From UBA8752 sp049610565 (lineage in GTDB: Bacteria > Bacteroidota > Bacteroidia > Flavobacteriales_D > Sanyastnellaceae), in assembly GCA_049610565.1 (NCBI GenBank), contig JBMYZR010000001.1:62001-126000 (forward strand): a stretch of 64,000 bases of DNA. Direction: 5' to 3'. Under the pieces are notes generated by a model. That model worked only from the letters and a program-made list of their open reading frames with translations. It was not told the DNA's origin and did no database searches. The stretch's first letter is position 1. Each line of letters begins with the position of its first letter. Below, one piece after another: positions 52,842-61,997 of this stretch. The position numbers and the translations under genes were made by a program.

Positions 52842-54083
52842 GTGAACGTCCCCTTCCGCATCGCCAAGCGCTACCTCTGGGCGCGAAAGTCGCAGCGGCT
52901 CATCCACCTCGTGAGCGGCATTTCCGTGGTGGTGGTGGCGGCCGTCTGTGCCGCGATGATCGCCATCCTCAGCGCCTTCAACGGCATCGAGGAATTGGTG
53001 GAGGAGCTGTTCTCGAGCCTGGACACCGAGCTCGCCGTGCTGCCGGCGGAAGGCCGCGTCCTCGATGCGGCGTGGGTCGACTCGCTCGCCGCCCATCCCG
53101 GGGTGGCCTGGGCCGGCGGTGTCCTGGAGCAGGACGTGGTCGTGCGCCGCCAGGGAGAGCCCCTCGTCTGCACGCTGCTCGGTTTCGATGTGGACCACGC
53201 GGAACGGACCGGCCTCGCCGGCCGACTGCGGCGCGGGGATGTGCTTCGGGCCGATACCCTCGGAACGGACTGCGGCTATGTCGGGCTCGGTGTGGCCAGC
53301 CAGCTGCGGATTCCCATCGGAGGCGATGCCCCGTCGACCTTGACGGTGGCGGCCCCAAAGCGCGGAAGGAGCCTGTCGAGCGCCCGAAGCTGGTCGCCGG
53401 ATGGCGGGCTCGACCGCATGCTCGTCTCCGGCAGGCTGTCGGTGTGTGGGACGTTCAGCGTCAACGCCGACATCGACACCCGCCACATCATCGCGCCCCT
53501 CGGATTCGCCCAGGACATCCTGCAGCGGCCCGGTCAGGTCTCCCGGGTGGAGCTGGTGCCGGGTCCCAGCTGGAGCCCGGAGGAGCTGAGGGAATCCATC
53601 GATGCACGTTGGCCGGAGGAGCTGTTGACCCGGACCCGCCGGGAGAAGAACGCCCTCATCCATTCCACCAGCCGGGCCGAGAAGTGGGCCACGTTTGCCA
53701 TCCTGAGCTTCATCCTCGTCGTGGCCGCGTTCAACATCCTCGCCGCCCTGACCATGTTGTTGCTGGACAAGCGGCGCGACATCGGGACCCTGTCGGCCAT
53801 CGGCATGACCCCGAAGGACATCCGCCGCGTCTTCAGCTGGCAGGGGTTCCTGATCAATGCGGTGGGCGCCGCAGCCGGTCTTGCGATCGGTCTGACCCTG
53901 GTGTGGCTGCAGGACCGGTTCGGCCTGGTCCGCCTCGAAGGCGCGATGGTCCCCGCGTACCCCGTGGCCCTGCGCGCCGGAGACGTGCTCGGGGTCGTGC
54001 TCATGGTCCTCGGTGTAGGCGGCACCTTCAGCGCGGCGATGGTCGCGTACCTCGTCCGCCGCATGGCGCCCGACGCGGCGTAA
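52842..54083 (+). CDS. FtsX/LolE-family ABC transporter permease
   Basis: A 413-residue permease. Helix 1 (about 20-48) is followed by a large periplasmic domain (about 50-275). Three helices near the C-terminus close the protein, with the FtsX signature in FAILSFILVVAAFNILAAL, KRRDIGTLSAIGM and FSWQGFLINAVG. This is the layout of LolC/LolE and MacB permeases, so lipoprotein release is likely. The matching ATPase is not adjacent. The start is GTG, placed 4 bases after a TAACTTGA box. Confidence 0.87.
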   Translation: MNVPFRIAKRYLWARKSQRLIHLVSGISVVVVAAVCAAMIAILSAFNGIEELVEELFSSLDTELAVLPAEGRVLDAAWVDSLAAHPGVAWAGGVLEQDVVVRRQGEPLVCTLLGFDVDHAERTGLAGRLRRGDVLRADTLGTDCGYVGLGVASQLRIPIGGDAPSTLTVAAPKRGRSLSSARSWSPDGGLDRMLVSGRLSVCGTFSVNADIDTRHIIAPLGFAQDILQRPGQVSRVELVPGPSWSPEELRESIDARWPEELLTRTRREKNALIHSTSRAEKWATFAILSFILVVAAFNILAALTMLLLDKRRDIGTLSAIGMTPKDIRRVFSWQGFLINAVGAAAGLAIGLTLVWLQDRFGLVRLEGAMVPAYPVALRAGDVLGVVLMVLGVGGTFSAAMVAYLVRRMAPDAA

Positions 54084-54088
54084 TTTTG
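54081..54088 (+). promoter_or_regulatory. -7 box for dus, overlapping the previous stop codon
   Basis: TAATTTTG is a perfect TAnnTTTG. Its first three bases are the TAA stop of the permease gene, and it ends 4 bases before the dus ATG. Confidence 0.6.
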
Positions 54089-54092
54089 CACC

Positions 54093-55088
54093 ATGGTCCG
54101 CATCGGTCCCGTCGAACTCGGTGAATTCCCACTCCTGCTCGCGCCCATGGAGGACGTGAGCGATCCGCCCTTCCGCACCCTGTGCAAGGTGCACGGCGCG
54201 GACATGATGTACACCGAGTTCATCAGCTCCGAGGGCCTCATCCGCGATGCCGCCAAAAGCCGGCAAAAGCTGGACATCTACGAAAAGGAACGCCCCATCG
54301 GCATCCAGATCTTCGGATCGGAGATCGACTCCATGCGCCGGGCCGCGGAAATCTCCGCCGCGTCCGGACCCGATGTCCTCGACATCAATTACGGTTGTCC
54401 AGTCAAAAAGGTCGCCTGCAAGGGCGCCGGAGCCGGCATCCTCCAGGACATCCCCAAGATGGTCTCGATGACCAAGGAGATCGTGGACGCCGTCGACTTG
54501 CCGGTCACCGTCAAGACACGGCTCGGGTGGGACGACAACACCAAGTACATCGTGGAAGTGGCCGAGCGCCTGCAGGACGTGGGCATCCAGGCCATTTCCA
54601 TCCACGGCCGGACCCGCTCCCAGATGTACAAGGGCGAAGCGGATTGGACCCTGATCCGGGCCGTGCGGGAGAACCCGCGCATGGCGATTCCCGTCTTCGG
54701 CAACGGCGACATCGACACGCCGGAAAAGGCCCTCGCCTACCGCAACGAATACGGCGTAGACGGCATCATGATCGGCCGGGGCAGCATCGGCAACCCGTGG
54801 ATTTTCAACCAGATCAAGCACTACTTCGCCACCGGAGAGCACCTCCCCGCGCCGACGGTGGCGGACCGCGTGGAAGCCGCCCGCCAGCACCTCGACCACA
54901 GCCTCGAGTGGAAGGGGCTGCGCCTCGGCGTCGTGGAGATGCGCCGGCATTATGCCAACTACTTCCGCGGACTGTCCCACTTCAAGGAGCACCGGCTGAA
55001 ACTGGTGACGGAGGACGACCCCGCCGTGTTGCACGCCACCCTCGACAACGTCGCGGCCACCTACGGCGACACCGCTCTGCCTGCGTAG
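54093..55088 (+). CDS. dusB: tRNA-dihydrouridine synthase (DusB type)
   Basis: A 331-residue FMN enzyme that reduces uridine to dihydrouridine in tRNA. APMEDVSDPPFRTLC begins the family pattern. The catalytic Cys is in INYGCPVKKVACKGAGAGIL; VKTRLGWDD and ISIHGRTRSQMYKGEADW bind FMN and tRNA. GIMIGRGSIGNPWIF is the phosphate-binding end of the barrel. Assignment to DusB rather than DusA or DusC rests on this wording. Confidence 0.93.
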   Translation: MVRIGPVELGEFPLLLAPMEDVSDPPFRTLCKVHGADMMYTEFISSEGLIRDAAKSRQKLDIYEKERPIGIQIFGSEIDSMRRAAEISAASGPDVLDINYGCPVKKVACKGAGAGILQDIPKMVSMTKEIVDAVDLPVTVKTRLGWDDNTKYIVEVAERLQDVGIQAISIHGRTRSQMYKGEADWTLIRAVRENPRMAIPVFGNGDIDTPEKALAYRNEYGVDGIMIGRGSIGNPWIFNQIKHYFATGEHLPAPTVADRVEAARQHLDHSLEWKGLRLGVVEMRRHYANYFRGLSHFKEHRLKLVTEDDPAVLHATLDNVAATYGDTALPA

Positions 55089-55093
55089 ATTCG
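55086..55093 (+). promoter_or_regulatory. -7 box for the CPBP protease gene, overlapping the dus stop codon
   Basis: TAGATTCG begins with the TAG stop of dus and ends 5 bases before the ATG at 55099. Confidence 0.5.
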
Positions 55094-55098
55094 GCCCC

Positions 55099-55986
55099 AT
55101 GACCGCCGACCACATCCAGGGCTGGAGCCGCTCCCTGATCTTTCTCGGATTGATCTTCATGGGGACCGTCGTGGCCTCCGTGTTCGCCACCACCGTGGCC
55201 AACCTGTTCTTCGGGGGCGCCGTCACCCTCCTGCCCGGCGAGGGCATGCCGTCCGGCACGGCGAGCTGGTGGCAGTTGCACTTCCAGAACCTCTGCAGCC
55301 AGGCGATCGGCTTTGGTGGCGCCGTGTGGCTGGCCATGCGCATCTGGGACCGCCATGCGCTGCAGGGCTTGCCCGGTGGACCGGGCGGACGGAAAGCGTC
55401 CGTGCTCCTGCTGGCCACCCTCGCCACGGTCGCCAGCGGCCCGCTGCTCATGGCGAGCTACGAGCTCAACGGCATGCTCATCCCCGAGGGCAGCCTGCTC
55501 GAACAGATCTTCAAGCCGCTGGAGAAGATGATCGAAGCCATGACGGGATACCTCGCGTCGGGCGAAGGCCTCCAGCGCGTGGTGATCCTGCTCGGCATCG
55601 CCGGTCTGCCGGCCATCTTCGAGGAGTTGTCCTTCCGGGGCGTCTTGCAGCCCTTGCTCATCCGCGCCACCGGCAACGCGTTCTGGGGCATTCTGCTCAC
55701 CTCCATCGTCTTCAGCGCCATCCACTTCCAGTTCTACGGGTTCCTGCCGCGGGTCCTCCTCGGCGCCCTCTTCGGCTGGATGGCCCACCGGAGTGGAAGC
55801 CTGCTTCCCGGCATGGTGGCGCATTTCGTGAACAATGCACTCGCCGCCGTCACCCTCTGGGTCACGGGCAGCATGACCGAGGACATCCTCGATTTGACGC
55901 CGTGGCTCGTGGCGGGAAGTGTGGCGGTGACCGCCGCCTGCTGCGTGGGGGTCCACCGGGTCCTGGCGCAGGACCGGTTGGCCTGA
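55099..55986 (+). CDS. CPBP-family intramembrane metalloprotease (CAAX/Abi)
   Basis: A 295-residue membrane protein with about seven helices. The CPBP motifs are present: EELSFRGVLQPLL (motif 1, Glu-Glu-x3-Arg), SAIHFQFYGFLPR (motif 2, His) and HFVNNALAAV (motif 3, His-x3-Asn). The family includes CAAX prenyl endopeptidases and bacteriocin self-immunity proteins; no bacteriocin genes are nearby, so its substrate is unknown. It is adjacent to, and converges with, ispD. Confidence 0.88.
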   Translation: MTADHIQGWSRSLIFLGLIFMGTVVASVFATTVANLFFGGAVTLLPGEGMPSGTASWWQLHFQNLCSQAIGFGGAVWLAMRIWDRHALQGLPGGPGGRKASVLLLATLATVASGPLLMASYELNGMLIPEGSLLEQIFKPLEKMIEAMTGYLASGEGLQRVVILLGIAGLPAIFEELSFRGVLQPLLIRATGNAFWGILLTSIVFSAIHFQFYGFLPRVLLGALFGWMAHRSGSLLPGMVAHFVNNALAAVTLWVTGSMTEDILDLTPWLVAGSVAVTAACCVGVHRVLAQDRLA

Positions 55987-56664
55987 TCAGGACCGGTTCC
56001 GCAGGGCGAGGAAGGCCTCGGCACTGAGGAGGTCCTCCGGCGTGGTCAATTTGAGGTTGTGGAGGTCGCCCTCCACCAGTTCGAGCTGTCGCCCGCTCGC
56101 TTCCCACACGGAGGCATCGTCCGTGAAATGGGATTGGTAGTCCACCCCGTACGCCTCGCGCAGGGGGGCCAAGGAGAACACCTGCGGCGTCTGCACGGCC
56201 CGCAATGTGGCCCGGTCGAGGGGTGCACTCCCCTGCTCTCCGATGCGGCGGATCGTGTCCTTGACCGGCACGACGGGAATGGCCCCACCATGAGCTTCTG
56301 CGGCGATATAGCATCGACGGATGGTGTCCACTTCCACCAACGGACGGACGGCGTCGTGGATGCCGACCCAGCCCTCACCATCCGGAAGGGCCGCCAGTCC
56401 GTTGGCCACGGAATGGAACCGTTCGGCACCGCCCTCGACCACGCGGTCCACGGTGGCCTCCGGGTGATCGCGGACCACGTTGGCCCACTCCCCGTGCAGG
56501 CTCTCGTGCAGGACGAGGACCACGAAGAGGTCGGGGTAGGCCTCCCGGAACCGGGCGAGGGTGTGAACGATGACCGGCCGGTCACCAAGCGGCAAAAACT
56601 GCTTGGCCACCGGCCGGTTCATGCGGGTGCCCGTGCCGCCCGCGACGAGGATGAGGGAGCGCAT
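55987..56664 (-). CDS. ispD: 2-C-methyl-D-erythritol 4-phosphate cytidylyltransferase
   Basis: A 225-residue enzyme of the MEP isoprenoid pathway that joins CTP and methylerythritol phosphate. ILVAGGTGTRMNRPVAKQFLPLGDRP is the CTP-binding start; VGIHDAVRPLV and VPVKDTIRRI are other family blocks. FTDDASVWEASG and LKLTTPEDLLSAEAFL close it. ATG 56664 lies 16 bases after the sodB stop. An upstream in-frame TTG at 56679 is less likely. Confidence 0.9.
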   Translation of the reverse strand: MRSLILVAGGTGTRMNRPVAKQFLPLGDRPVIVHTLARFREAYPDLFVVLVLHESLHGEWANVVRDHPEATVDRVVEGGAERFHSVANGLAALPDGEGWVGIHDAVRPLVEVDTIRRCYIAAEAHGGAIPVVPVKDTIRRIGEQGSAPLDRATLRAVQTPQVFSLAPLREAYGVDYQSHFTDDASVWEASGRQLELVEGDLHNLKLTTPEDLLSAEAFLALRNRS

Positions 56665-56680
56665 GCGGCGCGTGGGCAAA

Positions 56681-57286
<606 letters not shown>

Positions 57287-57326
57287 GATGATGGGAATTC
57301 AGGGTTGGGTGTCCGTTGTGGGAGTT

Positions 57327-57334
57327 CAAATCTA
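57327..57334 (-). promoter_or_regulatory. -7 box for sodB, overlapping the upstream stop codon
   Basis: On the minus strand TAGATTTG is a perfect TAnnTTTG whose TAG is the stop codon of the S41 protease gene. It ends 40 bases before the sodB ATG. Confidence 0.55.
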
Positions 57335-58969
57335 ATTCGCCGGGGGGGTGAGCAGCGCGTCGAGTTCGTCAAAAGCGGCGAGGGCCGCGCGCCACTCGGA
57401 ATCGGCGCGGAGTGCTGCCCGGTGGCCGGCACTTTCGCCCCAGAGGTTGTGGGCAATGCGCTCGGCGACCCTTTGGCGCGTCAACATGCGCGACCGCACC
57501 CGCTCCTCGTCCGGCCGGTAGGACTCGTCCAGCAGGGCATCGACGCCGAGGTCGAGCCCGGCGTCCACCGCGTCCAAGAAGTCCGCCACGGAACCGAGCG
57601 CCAGGAAGGCCTCCCGTTGCGCGGTGCCGAGCGTGAAGGCGTGCTCGCGCACGCGGCCGGCGTAGACCAGCTCGCGGAAGGATACCGGGAAACTGCCGGT
57701 GTCCAGCGGCACGAACACATCCGGTGCAATGCCGCCGCCGCCATACACGGTCCGGCCGGCTTCGGTCAGGTAGGCGAGGGAATCCACCTGCAACACGCTG
57801 TCGGCTTCGACATACTCCCCGCGCTCCTGGCGCAGCAGCCACTCTTCTTCGTAATCCACCCCCGCTCCGTATGGCCGTTGGATGCTCCGGCCGCTGGGCG
57901 TGTAGTACCGGGCCACGGTGAGCCGCAAGGCGCCGCGGTCCGCCACGGGAAACTCCTCCTGGACGAGCCCCTTTCCGAAGGTCCGGCGGCCTACGACCAC
58001 AGCGCGGTCGTGGTCCTGCAGGGCACCGGCCAGGATTTCGCTGGCCGAGGCGCTCCCCTCGTCCACCATCACCACGAGCGGGATGGACCGATCGCGTCCC
58101 GGGCGCTCGGTGATGTACTCGCGGCGCGGCTGCGATGCCCCTTCGGTGTAGACCACGAGGTCGCCCTCATCGAGGAACCGCTCCACCATGGGAACGGCCG
58201 AGTGCAGGTAGCCCCCTCCGTTGCCCCGGAGGTCGAGCACGAACCGCTCTGCACCGCGTTCCCGGAGGTCCAGCAACGCAGCGTCGAACTCGTCGTCCGT
58301 GTTGCGGGCAAAGCGGACCACCTTGATGTAGCCCACCCGGTCCGGCATCAACTCCGCGCACACAACGCTGTGAATCGGAATCCGCCCGCGATTCAGGGTC
58401 ACGTCGATCAAGGTGGTGTCCGTCGAACCGGGGCGCATCAATCCGAGGCCGACCGGCGTGCCTGACGGGCCCTTCAACAGGCGCATCACCTTGGTGTTGG
58501 TCAGGCCCGTTCCCGCGATGGTGCTGTCGTCCACCGTGACAATGCGGTCTCCAGACCGGATTCCGGCGGCCTCACTGGGCCCACCGGGAATGGGCGTCAC
58601 CACCATGATGGTGTCCTCCTGCAGCAGGAATTCGACCCCAATGCCCTCGAAATTGCCCTCCATGGGCTCGGCCATGGCGGCCAGCTCCTCGGCGCTGAAC
58701 CAATCGCTGTGCGGGTCCAGCTCGTCCAGGATCGCGTCGATGGCGATGTCGGTCAGGCGGTTGCGGTCGACGGGGTCGACATACATCCGGTCGATGCGGT
58801 CCAGCACGGACCCGAGAACCTGTCCCGAAGGCAGGAAACGGGGCTCCATCCTCTCCCACGCACTGGTGCCTGAACCGAGCCCGCGGCCGAGATAGGCGCC
58901 CAGACAGAGCGCGGCGCCCAGTGCGAGGGGCACCCAGGCGCGCGGCATGGGGGGGCGATCAGTCGACAT
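57332..58969 (-). CDS. S41-family C-terminal processing protease
   Basis: A 545-residue exported serine protease. A hydrophobic signal or anchor (WVPLALGAALCLGAYLG) is followed by a helical region, then a PDZ domain at about 110-190 (GIGVEFLLQEDTIMVVTPIPGGPSEAAGIRSGDRI). The S41 catalytic domain follows: Ser in DEGSASASEILAGAL and Lys in GRRTFGKGLVQEE. A C-terminal helical extension of about 150 residues follows. It probably trims or degrades periplasmic proteins. The ATG overlaps the dCMP deaminase 3' end by 11 bases. Confidence 0.92.
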   Translation of the reverse strand: MSTDRPPMPRAWVPLALGAALCLGAYLGRGLGSGTSAWERMEPRFLPSGQVLGSVLDRIDRMYVDPVDRNRLTDIAIDAILDELDPHSDWFSAEELAAMAEPMEGNFEGIGVEFLLQEDTIMVVTPIPGGPSEAAGIRSGDRIVTVDDSTIAGTGLTNTKVMRLLKGPSGTPVGLGLMRPGSTDTTLIDVTLNRGRIPIHSVVCAELMPDRVGYIKVVRFARNTDDEFDAALLDLRERGAERFVLDLRGNGGGYLHSAVPMVERFLDEGDLVVYTEGASQPRREYITERPGRDRSIPLVVMVDEGSASASEILAGALQDHDRAVVVGRRTFGKGLVQEEFPVADRGALRLTVARYYTPSGRSIQRPYGAGVDYEEEWLLRQERGEYVEADSVLQVDSLAYLTEAGRTVYGGGGIAPDVFVPLDTGSFPVSFRELVYAGRVREHAFTLGTAQREAFLALGSVADFLDAVDAGLDLGVDALLDESYRPDEERVRSRMLTRQRVAERIAHNLWGESAGHRAALRADSEWRAALAAFDELDALLTPPAN

Positions 58970-59399
58970 CCGGATATCGTACAATCTCCACCCCTGCCTG
59001 GTTCAGGAACGTCAGGCCCGAATCGTCCTTGTAGGCGTCGATGAAGACCACGCGGCGGATGCCGACCTGGTGGATGAGCTTGGCGCAATCCCGACAGGGA
59101 GACAGGGTGATGTACAGCGTGGCTTCCTGCGCTGTGTGGGTGGACCGGGCGAGCTTGGTGATCGCGTTGGCCTCGGCGTGCAGCACGTACCAATGCGTGT
59201 CGCCGTCGGCGTTCTCGCAGGCGTTGGGGAATCCGCTCGGCGTCCCATTGTATCCATCCGAGACGATCATGCCGTCCCGGACGATGAGCGCGCCCACCTG
59301 CTTGCGGGTGCAATGGGACAATTGGGCCCACTCCCGCGCCATCCTCAGGTAGGCGAGGTCATAACGGCGCTGCTTGTCGGTCACCACGGGTTGCTCCAC
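58959..59399 (-). CDS. dCMP deaminase family protein
   Basis: A 146-residue zinc-dependent deaminase, likely making dUMP from dCMP for dTMP synthesis. The catalytic His-Ala-Glu is HAEANAITKLARS and the zinc cysteines are in LSPCRDCAKLIHQVGI. GYNGTPSGFPNACEN is typical of the dCMP/comEB subgroup. The start is GTG, 4 bases after a TACCTTCG box. The S41 protease gene overlaps its end. Confidence 0.9.
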   Translation of the reverse strand: MEQPVVTDKQRRYDLAYLRMAREWAQLSHCTRKQVGALIVRDGMIVSDGYNGTPSGFPNACENADGDTHWYVLHAEANAITKLARSTHTAQEATLYITLSPCRDCAKLIHQVGIRRVVFIDAYKDDSGLTFLNQAGVEIVRYPDVD

Positions 59400-59403
59400 G
59401 TCG

Positions 59404-59411
59404 CGAAGGTA
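59404..59411 (-). promoter_or_regulatory. -7 box for the dCMP deaminase gene, nearly leaderless
   Basis: On the minus strand TACCTTCG ends 4 bases before the GTG start at 59399. Confidence 0.5.
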
Positions 59412-59458
59412 GTTCGGACCCCGATGGACTTCCCCGTTCGTGTTGGGGCATCCGTGCC

Positions 59459-59466
59459 CACCTTTG
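59459..59466 (+). promoter_or_regulatory. -7 box for the adenosyltransferase gene, nearly leaderless
   Basis: CACCTTTG differs from TAnnTTTG only at the first base and ends 4 bases before the ATG at 59471. Confidence 0.45.
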
Positions 59467-59470
59467 CCCC

Positions 59471-60019
59471 ATGCGCATCTACACCCGAACCGGCGACGGT
59501 GGCGAGACCTCCCTCTTCAATGGCGACCGCGTCCACAAGGACGACGCCCGCATCGAAGCCTATGGCACCCTCGACGAGCTCAACGCCGTGGTGGGCGGGC
59601 TGCTCGATCACGCTGCGCTGGCACCGCACGTCGACCGGCTGCACGCGATTCAGGACCACCTGTTCCGCATCGGCGGGGTGTTTGCCGATCCCGAGGGGCC
59701 GCGTCCGGGCGCCCTCACCGTGGATGCGGCCGACATCGAAGGCCTCGAGCAGTGGATTGACGGCATGGAAGAACCGCTGGATCCCCTGCGGAACTTCGTC
59801 CTGCCGGGCGGACACCCCGCCCTGTCGGCGTGCCACCTCGCCCGTACCGTTTCCCGCCGAGCGGAGCGCCGCGCGGTGGCGCTCGACCGCCTCGTGAGCC
59901 AGCCCGATGCCGCCCTGAAGTACCTGAACCGGTTGAGCGACGCCTTCTTCACGCTCGGCCGCTGGGCCGCCCACACGACCGGAACGGTGGAAGTGAAGTG
60001 GCCCCTCGACCGCAAGTGA
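59471..60019 (+). CDS. PduO-type cob(I)alamin adenosyltransferase
   Basis: A 182-residue enzyme that adds the adenosyl group of ATP to cob(I)alamin, giving coenzyme B12. The N-terminal RTGDGGETSLFNGDRVHKDD and AYGTLDELNAVVGGLL are the ATP- and subunit-contact motifs. The C-terminal RRAERRAVAL and LNRLSDAFFTLGRWA finish the helical bundle. Methylmalonyl-CoA mutase would be a natural user of the product; its epimerase is at 47055-47456. Confidence 0.92.
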   Translation: MRIYTRTGDGGETSLFNGDRVHKDDARIEAYGTLDELNAVVGGLLDHAALAPHVDRLHAIQDHLFRIGGVFADPEGPRPGALTVDAADIEGLEQWIDGMEEPLDPLRNFVLPGGHPALSACHLARTVSRRAERRAVALDRLVSQPDAALKYLNRLSDAFFTLGRWAAHTTGTVEVKWPLDRK

Positions 60020-60071
60020 CCTCATTCCGAGCCCTTTGAGCCGAACTTTTTGTGGGTGACGGCCGTAGGGG

Positions 60072-60101
60072 TTGCACACATCGACGGCCCTGCTACTTTT
60101 G
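60072..60101 (+). promoter_or_regulatory. Full -33/-7 promoter for the DUF2795 gene
   Basis: TTG (60072-60074), 19 bases, then TACTTTTG (60094-60101). This fits the Bacteroidota promoter TTG-N19-TAnnTTTG exactly, the only full match I found in the window. The box ends 22 bases before the ATG. Confidence 0.72.
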
Positions 60102-60123
60102 CCGCGCCTGAAAACGCCTTATC

Positions 60124-60345
60124 ATGTATTGGACGCTTGAGCTCGCCTCCTACCTCGAAGACGCCCCCTGGCCCGCCACCAAGGACGAGCTGATTGATTT
60201 CGCCATGCGCACCGGAGCGCCCCTCGAAGTCGTGGAGAACCTGCAGCAGATCGAAGACGACCAGGAGTCCTACGACACCATCGAGGACATCTGGCCGGAC
60301 TATCCCTCCAAAGAGGATTTCTTCTTCAACGAGGACGAATACTGA
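60124..60345 (+). CDS. DUF2795 family small acidic protein
   Basis: A 73-residue, strongly acidic protein. The pattern YWTLELASYLEDAPWPATKDELIDFAMRTGAP followed by VVENLQQIEDD matches the DUF2795 family, which is widespread in Bacteroidota and has no settled function. It is a single-gene unit with the best promoter in the window and its own terminator, which suggests strong expression. Confidence 0.85.
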   Translation: MYWTLELASYLEDAPWPATKDELIDFAMRTGAPLEVVENLQQIEDDQESYDTIEDIWPDYPSKEDFFFNEDEY

Positions 60346-60373
60346 CGACGCCGTCAGACCCCCGACCTTTTCA

Positions 60374-60398
60374 CGCCGGCCCTCCAGCCGGCGTTTTT
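60374..60398 (+). terminator. Rho-independent terminator after the DUF2795 gene
   Basis: A perfect 7-bp stem CGCCGGC/GCCGGCG with a 6-base loop is followed by five T. It ends where the convergent aspartokinase gene ends. Confidence 0.88.
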
Positions 60399-61486
60399 CA
60401 TGGGGCGAAATCCGGCACCAGCAACAGGGTGCACCGGGCAAATTCGGGATCGAGACCGATGGACCGGATGGGCACGGCAGGGAAATGGGCTTCCCACAGG
60501 GACCGCGCCTCTCCTTCATCGGCGCCGATGCACCGGACCTGCCTCAGGCCATCCCGCGCCACGGACATCGTCCACAACGGGGGCAGTCCAGCCGGTGGCG
60601 TGTCTCCTTCGATGCGGGTTCCCGGCGCCGACGGATCGAGGAAGCTGCGGACATGAAGCGGGATGCCGGCCCGGCGGATCGGCGCCATGGTGTCGCGGTG
60701 CAGGATCCCCGCACCCGCCTTGCCGAGGATGTCGGCCGTGCCATGATCCAAGGCGGGCAGGCAGGTCGCAGGCGGCCACACGCGGGGATCTCCGGTCATG
60801 ACGCCGGGCACATCCTTCCACACGATGAACCGGTCGGCCCCGAGCGCTTCGGCCAACAGCGCCCCGCTGAAATCCGACCCTTCACGGCCGAGGGTGGTGG
60901 GCCGCCCGTCCGGCGCCGAACCCACAAACCCCTGCATCACGGGAATCCGCCCTTCCCATGAAGTCCGCTTCTCGTTCACCTTCAGCCCCACACCGGTCAC
61001 ATCCACCCGGGCCGCGCGGGGCGTGCCGTCCGTCGGAATGACCTCCCAGGCCGACACCCACAGGGCGGGCAAGCCGATTGCGGCGAGATGGGCCGCGACA
61101 ATGCGGGTGGACCAACGCTCCCCCTGCCCGACGATGGCGTCATAGCCTTCGTCCGACGCAGGGCGACCCTTCCAGGATTGGGCCAGCACCCGGAACGCCG
61201 CGACATCGGAATCCAGCAGATCGGCAGGCAGACCGAGCGCGACGACGGTGCTGCGGTGGGCCTCCACCACAGAGGACACCACGGACTCCACATCCGTCGC
61301 GTGCGGAAGGGACTGCCACACGGCCTCCAACGCATTGGTCGTCTTGCCCATCGCGCTGACGACCACGGCAGACTGCACGCCCTGGTCCTCGCCCGCGGCG
61401 CGGTCCAGGAGAATGCGGCCGAGGTTCCGCACCGCATCGGCGTCCTTGACCGACGCCCCACCAAACTTGTGGACGATCCAGCTCAT
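60398..61486 (-). CDS. Aspartokinase, short form
   Basis: A 362-residue kinase that phosphorylates aspartate at the head of the Lys/Thr/Met/Ile pathway. The N-terminal VHKFGGASVKDADAVRNL is the ATP/substrate motif; GQGERWSTRIVAAHL, VTGDPRVWP and LGREGSDFSGALLAEAL are further core motifs. Only about 75 residues follow the catalytic core, where regulated enzymes carry two ACT domains, so feedback control may be absent or reduced. It overlaps the GNAT gene by 4 bases (ATGA). Confidence 0.88.
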   Translation of the reverse strand: MSWIVHKFGGASVKDADAVRNLGRILLDRAAGEDQGVQSAVVVSAMGKTTNALEAVWQSLPHATDVESVVSSVVEAHRSTVVALGLPADLLDSDVAAFRVLAQSWKGRPASDEGYDAIVGQGERWSTRIVAAHLAAIGLPALWVSAWEVIPTDGTPRAARVDVTGVGLKVNEKRTSWEGRIPVMQGFVGSAPDGRPTTLGREGSDFSGALLAEALGADRFIVWKDVPGVMTGDPRVWPPATCLPALDHGTADILGKAGAGILHRDTMAPIRRAGIPLHVRSFLDPSAPGTRIEGDTPPAGLPPLWTMSVARDGLRQVRCIGADEGEARSLWEAHFPAVPIRSIGLDPEFARCTLLLVPDFAP

Positions 61487-61977
61487 TCCGCCTTGCCCGC
61501 CAGGTCGGCGAGGGCCTGTCCCTCAAGCCGGCCATTGAGCCACTCTCCTTCCACGGCCGACCCGAGCGACCGGTAAAAGCCGATGGCGGGCTCATTCCAA
61601 TCGAGCACCTGCCACTGCATGTAGGCGCAGCCGCGCTTTGCCGTTTCCTGCGCCACGGCGGCGAAAAGCTGCAGGCCATACCCCTTGCCGCGCTCCGTCT
61701 CGGTCACCACGAGGTCCTCGAGGTACAGGCAGCGGCCATTCCACGTGCTGTATTTCTGGTAAAACAGGGCAATGCCGACCACCTCATCGCGGTCGGCCGG
61801 CTCGAGGACCAGCAGTCCGTAGGCGGGGTCGGGTCCGAAGCCGTCGCGGAGCAGGACCTCCTCTCCGATGTTGACCTGGTCGAGCGCCCGCTCGTATTCG
61901 GCGAGCTCCCGAATCAGGCCCATCACCGCCGGCACATCCGCCTCGGTGGCCCATCGAATCCGTCCCTTTTCCTGCAT
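61483..61977 (-). CDS. GNAT-family N-acetyltransferase
   Basis: A 164-residue acetyltransferase. The acetyl-CoA loop is VTETERGKGYGLQLF (Q/RxxGxG/A form), and IRELAEYERALDQV and YLEDLVV match the diamine/spermidine-type GNAT branch (SSAT/YhbS-like). A polyamine or amino-acid substrate is possible but not proven. ATG 61977 is chosen because TAGGTTTG ends 6 bases before it; the open frame runs further upstream into the divergent gene. Coupled to aspartokinase. Confidence 0.85.
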   Translation of the reverse strand: MQEKGRIRWATEADVPAVMGLIRELAEYERALDQVNIGEEVLLRDGFGPDPAYGLLVLEPADRDEVVGIALFYQKYSTWNGRCLYLEDLVVTETERGKGYGLQLFAAVAQETAKRGCAYMQWQVLDWNEPAIGFYRSLGSAVEGEWLNGRLEGQALADLAGKAE

Positions 61978-61983
61978 GTCCTG

Positions 61984-61991
61984 CAAACCTA
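61984..61991 (-). promoter_or_regulatory. -7 box for the GNAT-aspartokinase unit
   Basis: On the minus strand TAGGTTTG is a perfect TAnnTTTG, ending 6 bases before the ATG at 61977. Its TA (61990-61991) is also the TA of the opposing box. Confidence 0.55.
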
Positions 61992-61997
61992 GATTGC
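61990..61997 (+). promoter_or_regulatory. -7 box for the CvpA-like gene
   Basis: TAGATTGC ends 8 bases before the ATG at 62006 and shares 2 bp with the GNAT box on the other strand. Confidence 0.45.

Noticed and set aside
55099..55986. CPBP protease as part of a bacteriocin or phage-abortive system
   Set aside because: Neighbours are dus and ispD; no bacteriocin, toxin or defence gene is near, and the family is common in ordinary contexts.
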